From Prevotella sp. UBA5379 (lineage in GTDB: Bacteria > Bacteroidota > Bacteroidia > Bacteroidales > Bacteroidaceae), in NCBI GenBank assembly GCA_002409785.1, contig DHOX01000069.1, forward strand, positions 1 through 26,698: a stretch of 26,698 nucleotides of DNA. Reading direction: 5' to 3'. The position numbers and the translations under genes were made by a program. Shown piece by piece: positions 7,326 to 15,423 of the stretch (position 1 is its first letter; every line of letters starts with the position of its first letter). The notes beneath the pieces are model-generated. The model was not told the DNA's origin. It worked only from the letters and a program-made list of their open reading frames with translations, and searched no databases.

Positions 7326-8735
7326 ATGAAAAAAACGCTGTCATTTTTTGTCGTCATGTTATGGGCCGTTTTGATGCTTTCATCTTGTCTGGGTAATGAG
7401 GATGTTACCTATTATCATGATACAGCCATAACGTCTTTCTCAGTAGGAACATTGAATTCTCTTGTGGATACAATGTCTGATGGAAAACCGGATACGGTAA
7501 ATTGTTCCAAATATAAGTTTAATATCGATCAGGCTTCTCACCTTATTTATAATACGGATTCTCTTCCCGCAGGTTTGAACATGAAGAAGGTCGTAACGAC
7601 CATAGCCAGCAAAAATGATGGTATTATAGGTATCTTGCAAGTGGATAGTTTGGGGAAGGAAAAAGAATCCTCTGATATGAAGAATATTGTCTATTATCAG
7701 AGTACAGATTCTCTGGACCTCTCCGTTCCGCGGCATCTTTATGCTTTCAACAGTGAATTGTCGGCCTATGTAGTCTATACGCTTAAAGTCAATGAGCATA
7801 AGGAGTTTGCGGATTCCTTCCCGTTGAATCATCTTGGTGCTAATGCCAGTATTGCTGCTCTTTCGAGTTTGAAAGCTGTTGCGAACGGTGACAATATGTA
7901 TATTTTTGGTGAGGACGGGAATAGTTTGAAGATTTTCTCAACACCGATAACTGATGGAAAGAATTGGACGGAGATCCCGGTGTCTGCTTCTTTACAGGCT
8001 GAGGATTACCATAATATTGTAGCCAAGAAGGGTTATCTTTATGCTTTAAGTCAAGGCGCTATTTACCGTTCTCAGGATGCCCGTACCTGGGACAAAATGG
8101 GGACGTGCCCGTCTTTGACAGCACTTGTGGGGGCAAGTTCCATGCAGCTCTTTGGCACTACGGCAACAGGCTTTATGTATTCAAAAGATGATGGCGCCAG
8201 TTGGCTGGACCAGACTATGGACGGGGATGTTGACAGCCTGATTACCGCAAACGTAAGTTGTGTCTGCCAGCCATCGTTGACGAATGATAGTACGGATTTA
8301 GTAACTCTTGTGGGTGACAACACATTGCAGCATGTAGCGGTGTGGAATAATGTCGCCGAGTATTCATTGGGGGCAGAATTGCAGGGATGGTCTTATACGG
8401 CTCCAACTGCCTGGTATCAGAAATCTTATAGTGTGGTTTACGTAAAGGGGACAATGCCGGATAAGCTCCTGGCTGCATCTTATGGGAGCGGCATGGAAGC
8501 GCTTGGCAGTGACCTGAAACTTTATAGCAGTAATGACCATGGCCTGACCTGGCATGTGGATTCTACAGTTACCAAAAAGCTTACTCGTGCGATTGGTACA
8601 TTGCACAGAGGGTATGCCTTCACTTCAGATAAAAACAATAATCTCTGGATCATTGATCAGTCAACAGGTAATATATGGCGAGGACGCCATAATAGAGTAG
8701 GTTGGTCTGATGCCCAAAAGGGCTTTACTAATTAG
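7326..8735 (+). CDS. DUF6242-like lipoprotein with Asp-box-type beta-propeller motifs
   Basis: A 469-residue exported protein. The signal peptide ends in LSSC, making Cys21 the likely lipidated residue. Residues about 30-165 form a beta-rich N-terminal domain. Residues about 170-460 contain short motifs of the S-x-D-x-G-x-x-W type: TDGKNW (about 209-214), SQDARTW (249-255), SKDDGASW (286-293) and SNDHGLTW (402-409). These resemble the Asp-box turns of sialidase-like and BNR-repeat propellers, but no sialidase catalytic Arg triad can be recognised, so an enzymatic role is not claimed. The layout resembles the Bacteroidota DUF6242 family, recalled from general knowledge and not checked by search. 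It has its own -7 box and precedes the uppS-bamA cluster on the same strand. Confidence 0.75.
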   Translation: MKKTLSFFVVMLWAVLMLSSCLGNEDVTYYHDTAITSFSVGTLNSLVDTMSDGKPDTVNCSKYKFNIDQASHLIYNTDSLPAGLNMKKVVTTIASKNDGIIGILQVDSLGKEKESSDMKNIVYYQSTDSLDLSVPRHLYAFNSELSAYVVYTLKVNEHKEFADSFPLNHLGANASIAALSSLKAVANGDNMYIFGEDGNSLKIFSTPITDGKNWTEIPVSASLQAEDYHNIVAKKGYLYALSQGAIYRSQDARTWDKMGTCPSLTALVGASSMQLFGTTATGFMYSKDDGASWLDQTMDGDVDSLITANVSCVCQPSLTNDSTDLVTLVGDNTLQHVAVWNNVAEYSLGAELQGWSYTAPTAWYQKSYSVVYVKGTMPDKLLAASYGSGMEALGSDLKLYSSNDHGLTWHVDSTVTKKLTRAIGTLHRGYAFTSDKNNNLWIIDQSTGNIWRGRHNRVGWSDAQKGFTN

Positions 8736-8849
8736 GCTCTTGTGGTCCTTTTGAATGAGGCGCATTTTCCTGGAGACTGATCGTTGCTGGTCAGAAGATG
8801 GATGAGGGGCAGCAAGACCACATGGAAATGGGTGATAAAGATAGAAGAG

Positions 8850-9725
8850 ATGGAACAGAATGATTTAAGAAATCAGCTGGATATGAACCGGATTCCCCGA
8901 CATATTGCCATTATCATGGATGGCAATGGACGTTGGGCGGAAGCGCGCGGCAAAGAGCGTACATGCGGACACCAGGCTGGCGTAGAGACGGTTCGCCGGA
9001 TTACTGCTGAGTGTGCCCGCTTAGGAGTGAAATATCTTACGCTTTATACATTCTCTATGGAAAACTGGAATCGTCCGGCGTCAGAGATCCAGGCTCTTAT
9101 GGGGCTGGTCTTGTCTGCTCTCAAGGATGATATCTTTATGAAATATAATGTTCGTTTCCGTGTCATCGGTGAAATGAACCGATTACCTGTAGAGGTTCAG
9201 AATAAACTCTGGGAGACGATGGAAGCGACTGCTTCTAACGGAGGAATGACGATGGTGGTGGCTTTAAGTTATAGCTCGAGATGGGAGATTACCAAAGCTG
9301 TGAAAGATATTGTCTGGGAATTGCAAAAAAAATCGTTTGGTAAATATTCTGATAAAGAACTTGACCAGTTAGTCACAGAAGATACGATCAGCAAAAATCT
9401 GGAGACCTATTTTATGCCGGATCCGGATCTGCTGATCCGTACAGGGGGAGAGTTGCGTGTCTCTAATTATCTCCTTTGGCAGATTGCTTATACCGAACTT
9501 TATTTCTGCGATACCTATTGGCCTGATTTCAGGGAACAAAATCTCTATAAGGCTATTCTCAGTTATCAGAAACGACAGCGTAGATTCGGTAAAACAGAAG
9601 CCCAAATCGAAAAAACAGAAAATGAGGATCATCAGACTGTAAAAGATGAGGGTATCGTTGAGTCACCTAAGGATGAGTCAGGAAAGGTCTCAGCAGATGA
9701 AGAAGGATTTGAAGAAGTAAAATAG
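8850..9725 (+). CDS. uppS: Isoprenyl transferase (undecaprenyl diphosphate synthase)
   Basis: A cis-prenyltransferase that extends farnesyl diphosphate with isopentenyl diphosphate to form the C55 lipid carrier for peptidoglycan and glycan export. The signature IMDGNGRWAE (22-31) carries catalytic Asp24. YTFSMENWNRP (66-76) and RTGGELRVSNYLLW (197-210), followed by ELYF, are also family hallmarks. The frame is open upstream to 8784, but the ATG at 8850 gives the usual N-terminus and has a purine-rich AGAAGAG just before it, so I chose it (291 residues). The enzyme body ends near residue 247. About 44 residues rich in Glu, Asp and Lys follow, which is longer than the common family length of about 245-255. 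bamA lies downstream in the same direction. Confidence 0.95.
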   Translation: MEQNDLRNQLDMNRIPRHIAIIMDGNGRWAEARGKERTCGHQAGVETVRRITAECARLGVKYLTLYTFSMENWNRPASEIQALMGLVLSALKDDIFMKYNVRFRVIGEMNRLPVEVQNKLWETMEATASNGGMTMVVALSYSSRWEITKAVKDIVWELQKKSFGKYSDKELDQLVTEDTISKNLETYFMPDPDLLIRTGGELRVSNYLLWQIAYTELYFCDTYWPDFREQNLYKAILSYQKRQRRFGKTEAQIEKTENEDHQTVKDEGIVESPKDESGKVSADEEGFEEVK

Positions 9726-9838
9726 GGAAGACGGATGTCTCCTGGTGCTCGTGTCGGATCGGCCTGTTGCTGAGCATGAATTTTCTTCAGAGCATCCTAA
9801 AAGATAGAATGAATTTGAAAAAGATATATATATTTGTT

Positions 9839-12457
9839 ATGGACCCAATAAAGAAGGTGTTTTTTTTACTCGTCATGATCTTTGGACTGACGATGGGCGC
9901 AAATGCTCAGGACAAGATTGTCAATCCTGATATTTCCTATGCGGGTACACCTCGTACAGTGACTATTGGTGGAATAAGTGTTTCTGGCGTTGAAGGTTAT
10001 GAGGACTATGTTCTTGCAGGTATTTCTGGCCTTACAGTCGGTCAACAGATTACTGTACCTGGAAATGAAGTTACGGATGCTGTAAAACGCTATTGGAAGC
10101 ATGGACTGTTTTCTAAGGTCCAGATAGCTGCTGATTCCTTGGTCGGCGATAAAATTTATCTGCATGTCTACCTGGCAGTTCGGCCCCGTGTCTCTACGAT
10201 CAATTATATCGGGTTGAAAAAGAGTGAACGGAGTGATATGGAAAAGAAACTCGGACTTCTTAAGGGAAGTCAGATCACACCGAATATGATTGACCGTGCC
10301 AAGATACTGGCTAAAAAATATTTTGATGACAAGGGCTATAAGAATGCGGATATTACGATTAATGAGCGGAATGACACCACGAGCACAAATCATGTCATCC
10401 TGGATGTCATCGTTGATAAGAAAGAGAAAATCAGGGTTCATCAGATTATCATAGAGGGTAATAAATATCTTTCTGATGGCCGGATCAAAGGAGGATTTCT
10501 GAGTAAAGGCGTTTTCAAGAAAACCCATGAGGCGGATAAGTTTGCTACATTCTTGAAGAGTAAGAAATTTACTCAGGAGAATTGGGAGAAGGACAAGCAG
10601 AATCTGATAGATAAATATAATGAATTGGGATTCCGTGATGCGCAGATTCTGAAAGACAGTGTATGGAATTATGATCCGAAGCATGTAAATGTATATGTTA
10701 AGGTCAGTGAGGGGAAGAAATATTATATCCGGAATATCACGTGGGTGGGCAATACCGTCTATACTACGGATTACCTGAATGCTGTGCTGGGTATGAAGAA
10801 AGGGGATGTCTATAACCAGAAACTGTTGAATAAGCGCTTGAGTGAGGATGATGATGCAGTGGGTAACTTGTACTGGAATCATGGTTATCTGTTTTATAAC
10901 CTCCAGCCTACCGAAGTTAATATTGTAGGCGATAGCATTGACCTGGAAATGCGAATCTATGAGGGGCAGCAGGCACACTTGAACCATGTGCGCATTACGG
11001 GGAATGACCGCCTTTATGAAAACGTGATCCGTCGGGAACTGCGTACGAAACCGGGTGACTTGTTCTCTAAGGACGCTCTCCAGCGTTCTGCTCGTGAAAT
11101 CGCTTCCATGGGATTCTTTGATCAGGAAAAGGTTAACCCGGATGTGAAACCGAATTATGAAGATGGTACGGTGGACATCAACTGGAACCTGGTGCAGAAG
11201 AGTAATGATCAGATTGAGTTCTCCCTTGGCTGGGGACAGACGGGTGTGATAGGACGTATTGCCTTGAAACTGAATAATTTCTCCATCCGGAATCTGTTTA
11301 ATATGAACAAGGAACACCGTGGCATCATGCCGATCGGTGATGGTGAAACGCTGAGCATCGGTGCACAGACGAATGGTACCTATTACCAAAACTATGATGT
11401 CAGCTATTCCACTAACTGGCTTGGCGGAAAGCGGCCTATTCAGTTCAGCATAGGGGCTTATTTCTCCAAACAGACGGATGTGTCAAGTAATTATTACAAC
11501 AGTTCTTATCTGAATAATTACTATAATTATATGTATGGTTATGGCAGCAGTTACAATAATAGTTACGAAGACTATTATGATCCGGACAAGTATGTTAAGA
11601 TGTTCGGAGTGAATGTAGGATGGGGGAAACGCTTGAGTTGGCCCGATGATTATTTCACCCTTTCCTTGCAATTGGCCTATACACGATATATGTTGAAGAA
11701 CTGGAGCTATTTCCTGATGTCTAATGGTGATGCCAACAACCTGAATATGACGATTGCCCTGAACCGTACCTCTACGGATAATCAACTTTATCCCCGTCGT
11801 GGTTCTGATTTTGAAGCAAGTGTGACGCTTACCCCGCCTTGGAGTAGTTGGGACCATAAGGATTATAAGAATCTGGCTACTAACTCACTTGATCCGGACT
11901 ATAACAGTCAGATGCAGGAAAAATACCGTTGGATAGAATATAATAAGTGGAAGTTTAAGGCTCGTACCTATACAGCGTTGAGTGGCAATCCGAAGACTTT
12001 TGTGTTGATGACCCGCGTAGAAATGGGGCTTCTTGGCTCATACAATAAATATAAGAAGAGTCCGTTTGAAACCTACTATATGGGTGGTGATGGTATGAGC
12101 GGTTACTCTACAGGTTATGCCGAAGAAACGATCGGGCTGCGTGGTTATGAAAATGGCTCCCTGACTCCTTATGGAGCTGAGGGCTATGCGTATGACCGCT
12201 ATACCCTGGAGCTCCGTTATCCGTTCCTCTTAGGGAATACGACCATCTATGGACTCTCCTTTGTGGAAGCAGGTAATGCCTGGACAGATACAAAGAAATT
12301 CAATCCATTTGATATGAAGCGTTCAGCCGGCGTAGGTGTCAGGATCTATCTGCCAATGGTTGGCTTGATGGGTATTGACTGGGGCTATGGTTTTGATAAG
12401 GTCTTCGGGCAGAAGGGCGGAAGTCAGTTCCACTTTATCCTCGGACAGGAATTTTAA
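9839..12457 (+). CDS. bamA: Outer membrane protein assembly factor BamA
   Basis: An Omp85-family protein that inserts beta-barrel proteins into the outer membrane. Residues 1-24 from the chosen ATG form a signal peptide (MDPIKKV, hydrophobic core, cut after ANA). The next 400 or so residues are POTRA repeats: recurrent beta-alpha-alpha-beta units with phrases such as IIIEGNKYLSDGRI, ITWVGNTVYTTDYL and VRITGNDRLYENVIRREL. The C-terminal half is a 16-strand-type barrel with GLRGYENGSLTPYG, a family-typical RGY-like segment, and it ends in a terminal Phe (ILGQEF). In-frame ATGs at 9767, 9776 and 9809 are alternatives; 9839 gives the cleanest signal peptide. A Tyr/Asn/Ser-rich insert at 11484-11589 probably forms an extracellular loop. 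The ompH chaperone genes follow. Confidence 0.95.
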   Translation: MDPIKKVFFLLVMIFGLTMGANAQDKIVNPDISYAGTPRTVTIGGISVSGVEGYEDYVLAGISGLTVGQQITVPGNEVTDAVKRYWKHGLFSKVQIAADSLVGDKIYLHVYLAVRPRVSTINYIGLKKSERSDMEKKLGLLKGSQITPNMIDRAKILAKKYFDDKGYKNADITINERNDTTSTNHVILDVIVDKKEKIRVHQIIIEGNKYLSDGRIKGGFLSKGVFKKTHEADKFATFLKSKKFTQENWEKDKQNLIDKYNELGFRDAQILKDSVWNYDPKHVNVYVKVSEGKKYYIRNITWVGNTVYTTDYLNAVLGMKKGDVYNQKLLNKRLSEDDDAVGNLYWNHGYLFYNLQPTEVNIVGDSIDLEMRIYEGQQAHLNHVRITGNDRLYENVIRRELRTKPGDLFSKDALQRSAREIASMGFFDQEKVNPDVKPNYEDGTVDINWNLVQKSNDQIEFSLGWGQTGVIGRIALKLNNFSIRNLFNMNKEHRGIMPIGDGETLSIGAQTNGTYYQNYDVSYSTNWLGGKRPIQFSIGAYFSKQTDVSSNYYNSSYLNNYYNYMYGYGSSYNNSYEDYYDPDKYVKMFGVNVGWGKRLSWPDDYFTLSLQLAYTRYMLKNWSYFLMSNGDANNLNMTIALNRTSTDNQLYPRRGSDFEASVTLTPPWSSWDHKDYKNLATNSLDPDYNSQMQEKYRWIEYNKWKFKARTYTALSGNPKTFVLMTRVEMGLLGSYNKYKKSPFETYYMGGDGMSGYSTGYAEETIGLRGYENGSLTPYGAEGYAYDRYTLELRYPFLLGNTTIYGLSFVEAGNAWTDTKKFNPFDMKRSAGVGVRIYLPMVGLMGIDWGYGFDKVFGQKGGSQFHFILGQEF

Positions 12458-12500
12458 AGGGAGGCCAGCTGAATTCAAACTTTAATGAGTAGTCTGATCA

Positions 12501-12520
12501 CTGCCAGGAGGCAGACCTTT
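12501..12520 (+). terminator. Possible weak hairpin after bamA
   Basis: CTGCC-AGGA-GGCAG (12501-12514) is a perfect 5-bp stem with a tetraloop, followed by ACCTTTTC. An alternative outer pairing GTCTG/CAGAC is possible. The T-tract is short, so it may attenuate rather than stop transcription into the ompH genes. Confidence 0.35.
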
Positions 12521-12618
12521 TCATATCTGCCACTTGGTGTGATGGTAAAATTGAGATGAGACCGGTCTGGCATATAGATAAAGCTGACCGTGTAGCATAA
12601 TACAAAAAGGATTAAGAA

Positions 12619-13140
12619 ATGAAAAAGGTAATTACATTGTGCCTCTTTGTCCTAATGGCAATGACGGCAAGCGCTCAGAAATTCGCACTTGTGGATATGG
12701 ATTATATTTTAAAGAACATTCCAACATACGAGCGCGCAAACGAACAACTCAATCAGGCAGGTGAAAAGTGGAAGGCTGAAGTGGATTCCATTAATACCGA
12801 AGCAAGTACGATGTATCGGAATTATCAGAATGAAATGGCCTTCCTTTCTCCACAGCAGAAAAAGGCACGTCAACAGGCTATAGTAGATAAGGAAAAACAG
12901 GCCAGTGATCTGAAAAAGCAGTATTTTGGACCCGAAGGTGAACTCTCCAAGGAACGTGAATCCCTGATGTCCCCTATCCAGGAAAAAATTTACAATGCTA
13001 TAAAAGATATTTGTGAACTTCACGATTATTCTCTGGTCGTTGACAGAGCCAGTAATTCTGGCATTATTTTTGGTTCACCGAAAATTGACATTTCAAATGA
13101 AGTGCTGAGGAAATTAGGATATTCAAATAATAAGTATTAA
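12619..13140 (+). CDS. Skp/OmpH-family periplasmic chaperone, copy 1
   Basis: A 173-residue protein with a cleavable signal peptide (cut after ASA before QKF). The mature start, KFALVDMDYILKNIPTYERA, is the family hallmark strand-helix. A long charged helix (about 45-125, rich in Glu, Lys and Gln) would form the coiled-coil tentacle. The C-terminal strand region DYSLVVDRASNSGIIFGSPKIDIS closes the small beta body. Skp-type trimers hold unfolded outer-membrane proteins in the periplasm for delivery to BamA, which is encoded immediately upstream. No promoter box is seen in the 160-bp gap to bamA, so co-transcription is likely. The TAA stop is itself part of a promoter-like repeat serving the next gene. 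Confidence 0.9.
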   Translation: MKKVITLCLFVLMAMTASAQKFALVDMDYILKNIPTYERANEQLNQAGEKWKAEVDSINTEASTMYRNYQNEMAFLSPQQKKARQQAIVDKEKQASDLKKQYFGPEGELSKERESLMSPIQEKIYNAIKDICELHDYSLVVDRASNSGIIFGSPKIDISNEVLRKLGYSNNKY

Positions 13141-13175
13141 CTTTGCAACTCACATGATTCATATTAACTTTGCAA
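13135..13175 (+). promoter_or_regulatory. Tandem promoter repeat upstream of ompH copy 2
   Basis: The 14-mer TATTAACTTTGCAA occurs twice, at 13135-13148 and 13162-13175, a period of 27 bp. Each contains TAACTTTG, a full -7 match. TTTG of the first copy (13142-13145) is 19 bp from the second -7 box (13165-13172), so it also fits as that promoter's -33 element. Predicted start is near 13179, about 20 nt before the ATG at 13198. The first copy overlaps the stop codon of ompH copy 1. Confidence 0.7.
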
Positions 13176-13197
13176 TCAAACTATAAAAATAAAGAAA

Positions 13198-13695
13198 ATG
13201 AAAAAGTTACTTTTAATGTTGATGTTGATGATACCAATGTCAATCTTCGCACAGAAGTTTGGTGTCGTTGACTTGGATGCGGTCGCTCAGGCTCTCCCTG
13301 AATATGCTGCGGCTCAGACAGAACTGAAAAACCTGAATGATCAGGACCAGAAAGACCTGCAAAGCATGCAGGCTGAGATTCAGCGGAAATATGATGAATA
13401 TCAGAAAAGTTCTTCTACGATGAATGCTACAGCTAAGGAGGCTAAGGAAAAGGAATTACAGGATCTGGGAGACAAATATCAGCAGACTGCCCAGCAGAAA
13501 TCGCAGGATTTCCAGAAAGCACAGCAACAGAAGTTGGCTCCTATCCAGGCTAAAGTGTCGCAGGTCATTGAAAAGGTAGGCAAAGAGGGAGGATATACTT
13601 CGATCTTCATGAAGGGATCTATGCCTTATATCAGCGATACTCTTGTAAGGGATGTCACTGCTCTTTGCAAATCTGAGGTCTTGAAATTGAAATAA
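13198..13695 (+). CDS. Skp/OmpH-family periplasmic chaperone, copy 2
   Basis: A 165-residue protein with a signal peptide cut after IFA before QKF. The mature start QKFGVVDLDAVAQALPEYAAA matches copy 1 in pattern. The central helix (about 45-125) is very rich in Gln, Lys, Glu and Ala, as expected for coiled-coil tentacles. The end (YTSIFMKGSMPYISDTLVRDVT) forms the closing strands. It probably shares the role of holding nascent outer-membrane proteins. It has its own strong internal promoter at 13135-13175 and is followed by a terminator, so it can be expressed independently of bamA. Confidence 0.92.
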   Translation: MKKLLLMLMLMIPMSIFAQKFGVVDLDAVAQALPEYAAAQTELKNLNDQDQKDLQSMQAEIQRKYDEYQKSSSTMNATAKEAKEKELQDLGDKYQQTAQQKSQDFQKAQQQKLAPIQAKVSQVIEKVGKEGGYTSIFMKGSMPYISDTLVRDVTALCKSEVLKLK

Positions 13696-13722
13696 AGTAT
13701 ACTTTTCTATCAAGATATTTAG

Positions 13723-13751
13723 GGGCAGGTCTCGTCTGAGTCTGCCCTTTT
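13723..13751 (+). terminator. Intrinsic terminator after ompH copy 2
   Basis: GGGCAG (13723-13728) pairs with CTGCCC (13742-13747), with an inner CTC/GAG pairing around a GTCT loop, followed by TTTT (13748-13751). It separates copy 2 from copy 3. Confidence 0.65.
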
Positions 13752-13800
13752 GACTCTTTTAGAAGTATTCTGTCATCATGTTTTATCCGATTAAGTAATT

Positions 13801-13806
13801 AGGAGG
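13801..13806 (+). promoter_or_regulatory. Canonical Shine-Dalgarno for ompH copy 3
   Basis: AGGAGG lies 6 bp before the ATG at 13813. A full Shine-Dalgarno is uncommon in this phylum and is not seen before the other ompH copies. It fixes the start codon. Confidence 0.6.
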
Positions 13807-13812
13807 TTTTAT

Positions 13813-14349
13813 ATGAGAAAACTGTTATTGTATCTGTTCTTGGCGTTGCTGCCTGGTATGGCCAGCGCACAGACTGAGACATCTGTATCCAGTGTTCCTG
13901 CTTCACCGCAGCGATTCGGCTATTTCTCTTATCAGACGGTCCTTCAGTCGATGCCGGCGTATGCCAAGACTCGTCGTGATCTCAGTGATTTGAGTAATAA
14001 ATATGATGCTGAGATGAAGCGGGAGGAAGATGAGTTCAATAATAAATATGAGGAATTTCTGGAAGGAGAGAGGGATTTCGCCCCTTCAATCCTGGAAAAG
14101 AGACAAGCTGAATTACGTGACCTGATGGAGAAGAATATTGCTTTCAAGGAACAATCCAAGCACTTGTTGGATCAGGCTGAACAGAATGCAATGGCTCCTT
14201 TGAAAGCAAGTGTTACTGCTGCTGTGAGCAAAATTGGAAAACAGCAGGGACTGGCTTTCGTCTTGAATACTGATCATGATGCCGTTCCTTATATCGATAC
14301 TTCCTTGGGCGTAGATATTACAACTGCGCTGGAATCTGCTTTACGCTGA
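13813..14349 (+). CDS. Skp/OmpH-family periplasmic chaperone, copy 3
   Basis: A 178-residue third paralog. The signal peptide is cut after ASA before QTE, and a short Ser/Thr/Pro-rich linker follows that the other two copies lack. Then come the family start RFGYFSYQTVLQSMPAYAKT and a charged central helix (about 60-130) in which Glu/Asp and Lys/Arg dominate. The closing segment is LAFVLNTDHDAVPYIDTS. Divergence from copies 1 and 2 is considerable, suggesting a different client set or partner. Gene position after a terminator and before murI fits separate expression, although no -7 box with a good partner was found in the 117-bp gap. Confidence 0.88.
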   Translation: MRKLLLYLFLALLPGMASAQTETSVSSVPASPQRFGYFSYQTVLQSMPAYAKTRRDLSDLSNKYDAEMKREEDEFNNKYEEFLEGERDFAPSILEKRQAELRDLMEKNIAFKEQSKHLLDQAEQNAMAPLKASVTAAVSKIGKQQGLAFVLNTDHDAVPYIDTSLGVDITTALESALR

Positions 14350-14446
14350 TTAATGGCTTGCGCCACGGAGATGTTGAAAGACTGATCATTTTCTCTTTTC
14401 CCGTCAGTGAAAAGGTTGTAGTTTGAATAGGTGTTTAATTAGATTT

Positions 14447-15286
14447 ATGATGAAATTACCTTCTGCCCCCGGTCCGATAGGCGTCTTTGATTCCGGCTAT
14501 GGTGGACTTACGGTGCTGCATAGCATCCGTCAGGTCATGCCGGAATATGATTATATCTATCTGGGAGACAATGCCAGAGCTCCCTATGGGGACCGTTCTT
14601 TCGATGTGGTGTATGAGTTTACACGACAGGCAGTCGTCAAACTCTTTGAAATGGGCTGTCATCTGATTATTCTTGGCTGCAATACTGCTTCGGCAAAAGC
14701 TCTCAGAACCATTCAGCAGCAGGATCTTCCTGCTATTGACCCTCATCGCAGGGTATTGGGGGTCATCCGCCCGACAGCTGAGGTCATAGGGAAGCTTACT
14801 CACAATAACCATGTCGGACTTCTGGCTACTGAAGGAACCGTGACCAGTCATAGTTACGATATTGAAATCCAGAAACTCTGGCCTGAAATAAAGGTCACGG
14901 GCGTAGCTTGTCCCTTCTGGGTCCCTCTGATTGAATATGGTGAGGCGAATAGTCCTGGCGCGGATTATTTCGTGAAAAAGCGTATTGATAAACTGATGCA
15001 GGCAGATCCTCAGATTGATACGATAATCCTGGGTTGTACACATTATCCCTTGCTTATGCCGAAGATCTCGAAATATATCAGCCCCAGTGTCCGTCTTGTT
15101 CCACAAGGGAAATATGTCGCAGACAGTCTCGTGAACTATCTGAAGCGTCATCCGGAAATGGATCAGATGTGCACAAAGCATGGAACTTGCCTCTATAATA
15201 CTACGGAAAACCCGAAGAAATTCAAGGGCAGCGCTCAAATTTTCCTTAATGAGGTGGTTCCTGTTAACCATCTGGATCTGGAATAA
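14447..15286 (+). CDS. murI: Glutamate racemase
   Basis: A cytoplasmic enzyme that interconverts L- and D-glutamate, supplying D-Glu for peptidoglycan stem peptides. Motifs are GVFDSGYGGLTVL (12-24) with Asp15 and Ser16, LGDNARAPYGDRS (39-51), the first catalytic Cys in LGCNTASA (Cys78), and the second in LGCTHYPLL (Cys197). The frame is open from a TTG at 14423, but ATG at 14447 or 14450 gives the normal short N-terminus before the first strand; I chose 14447 (279 residues). It ends the envelope gene group uppS-bamA-ompH on the same strand, a gene order I recall as common in Bacteroidales. Confidence 0.95.
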   Translation: MMKLPSAPGPIGVFDSGYGGLTVLHSIRQVMPEYDYIYLGDNARAPYGDRSFDVVYEFTRQAVVKLFEMGCHLIILGCNTASAKALRTIQQQDLPAIDPHRRVLGVIRPTAEVIGKLTHNNHVGLLATEGTVTSHSYDIEIQKLWPEIKVTGVACPFWVPLIEYGEANSPGADYFVKKRIDKLMQADPQIDTIILGCTHYPLLMPKISKYISPSVRLVPQGKYVADSLVNYLKRHPEMDQMCTKHGTCLYNTTENPKKFKGSAQIFLNEVVPVNHLDLE

Positions 15287-15423
15287 GTTCTTCCGTTTGT
15301 CCTGAAAGAACGGGCAAATATGGCGTCTTTCTGAAGGTTTACGATCATTGAATACAATCACGAGGGACAGCTTCTTTTCTGAAGGGCGCCAGTGATTGTG
15401 ATGTTAGATAAAAGGATTATATT

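Noticed and set aside
9829..9836. TATATTTG box just before the chosen bamA start
   Set aside because: The predicted start site would fall inside the coding sequence and there is no -33 partner at 19-20 bp, so it is probably chance in an AT-rich stretch.
9866..11389. 507-codon minus-strand open frame opposite bamA
   Set aside because: It lies entirely antisense to a well-supported BamA frame, has no signature of a known family, and its composition (many Ile, His and Thr) is what the complement of a coding strand produces.
14456..15361. 301-codon minus-strand open frame opposite murI
   Set aside because: It is antisense to a glutamate racemase with all catalytic motifs, and shows no domain of its own.
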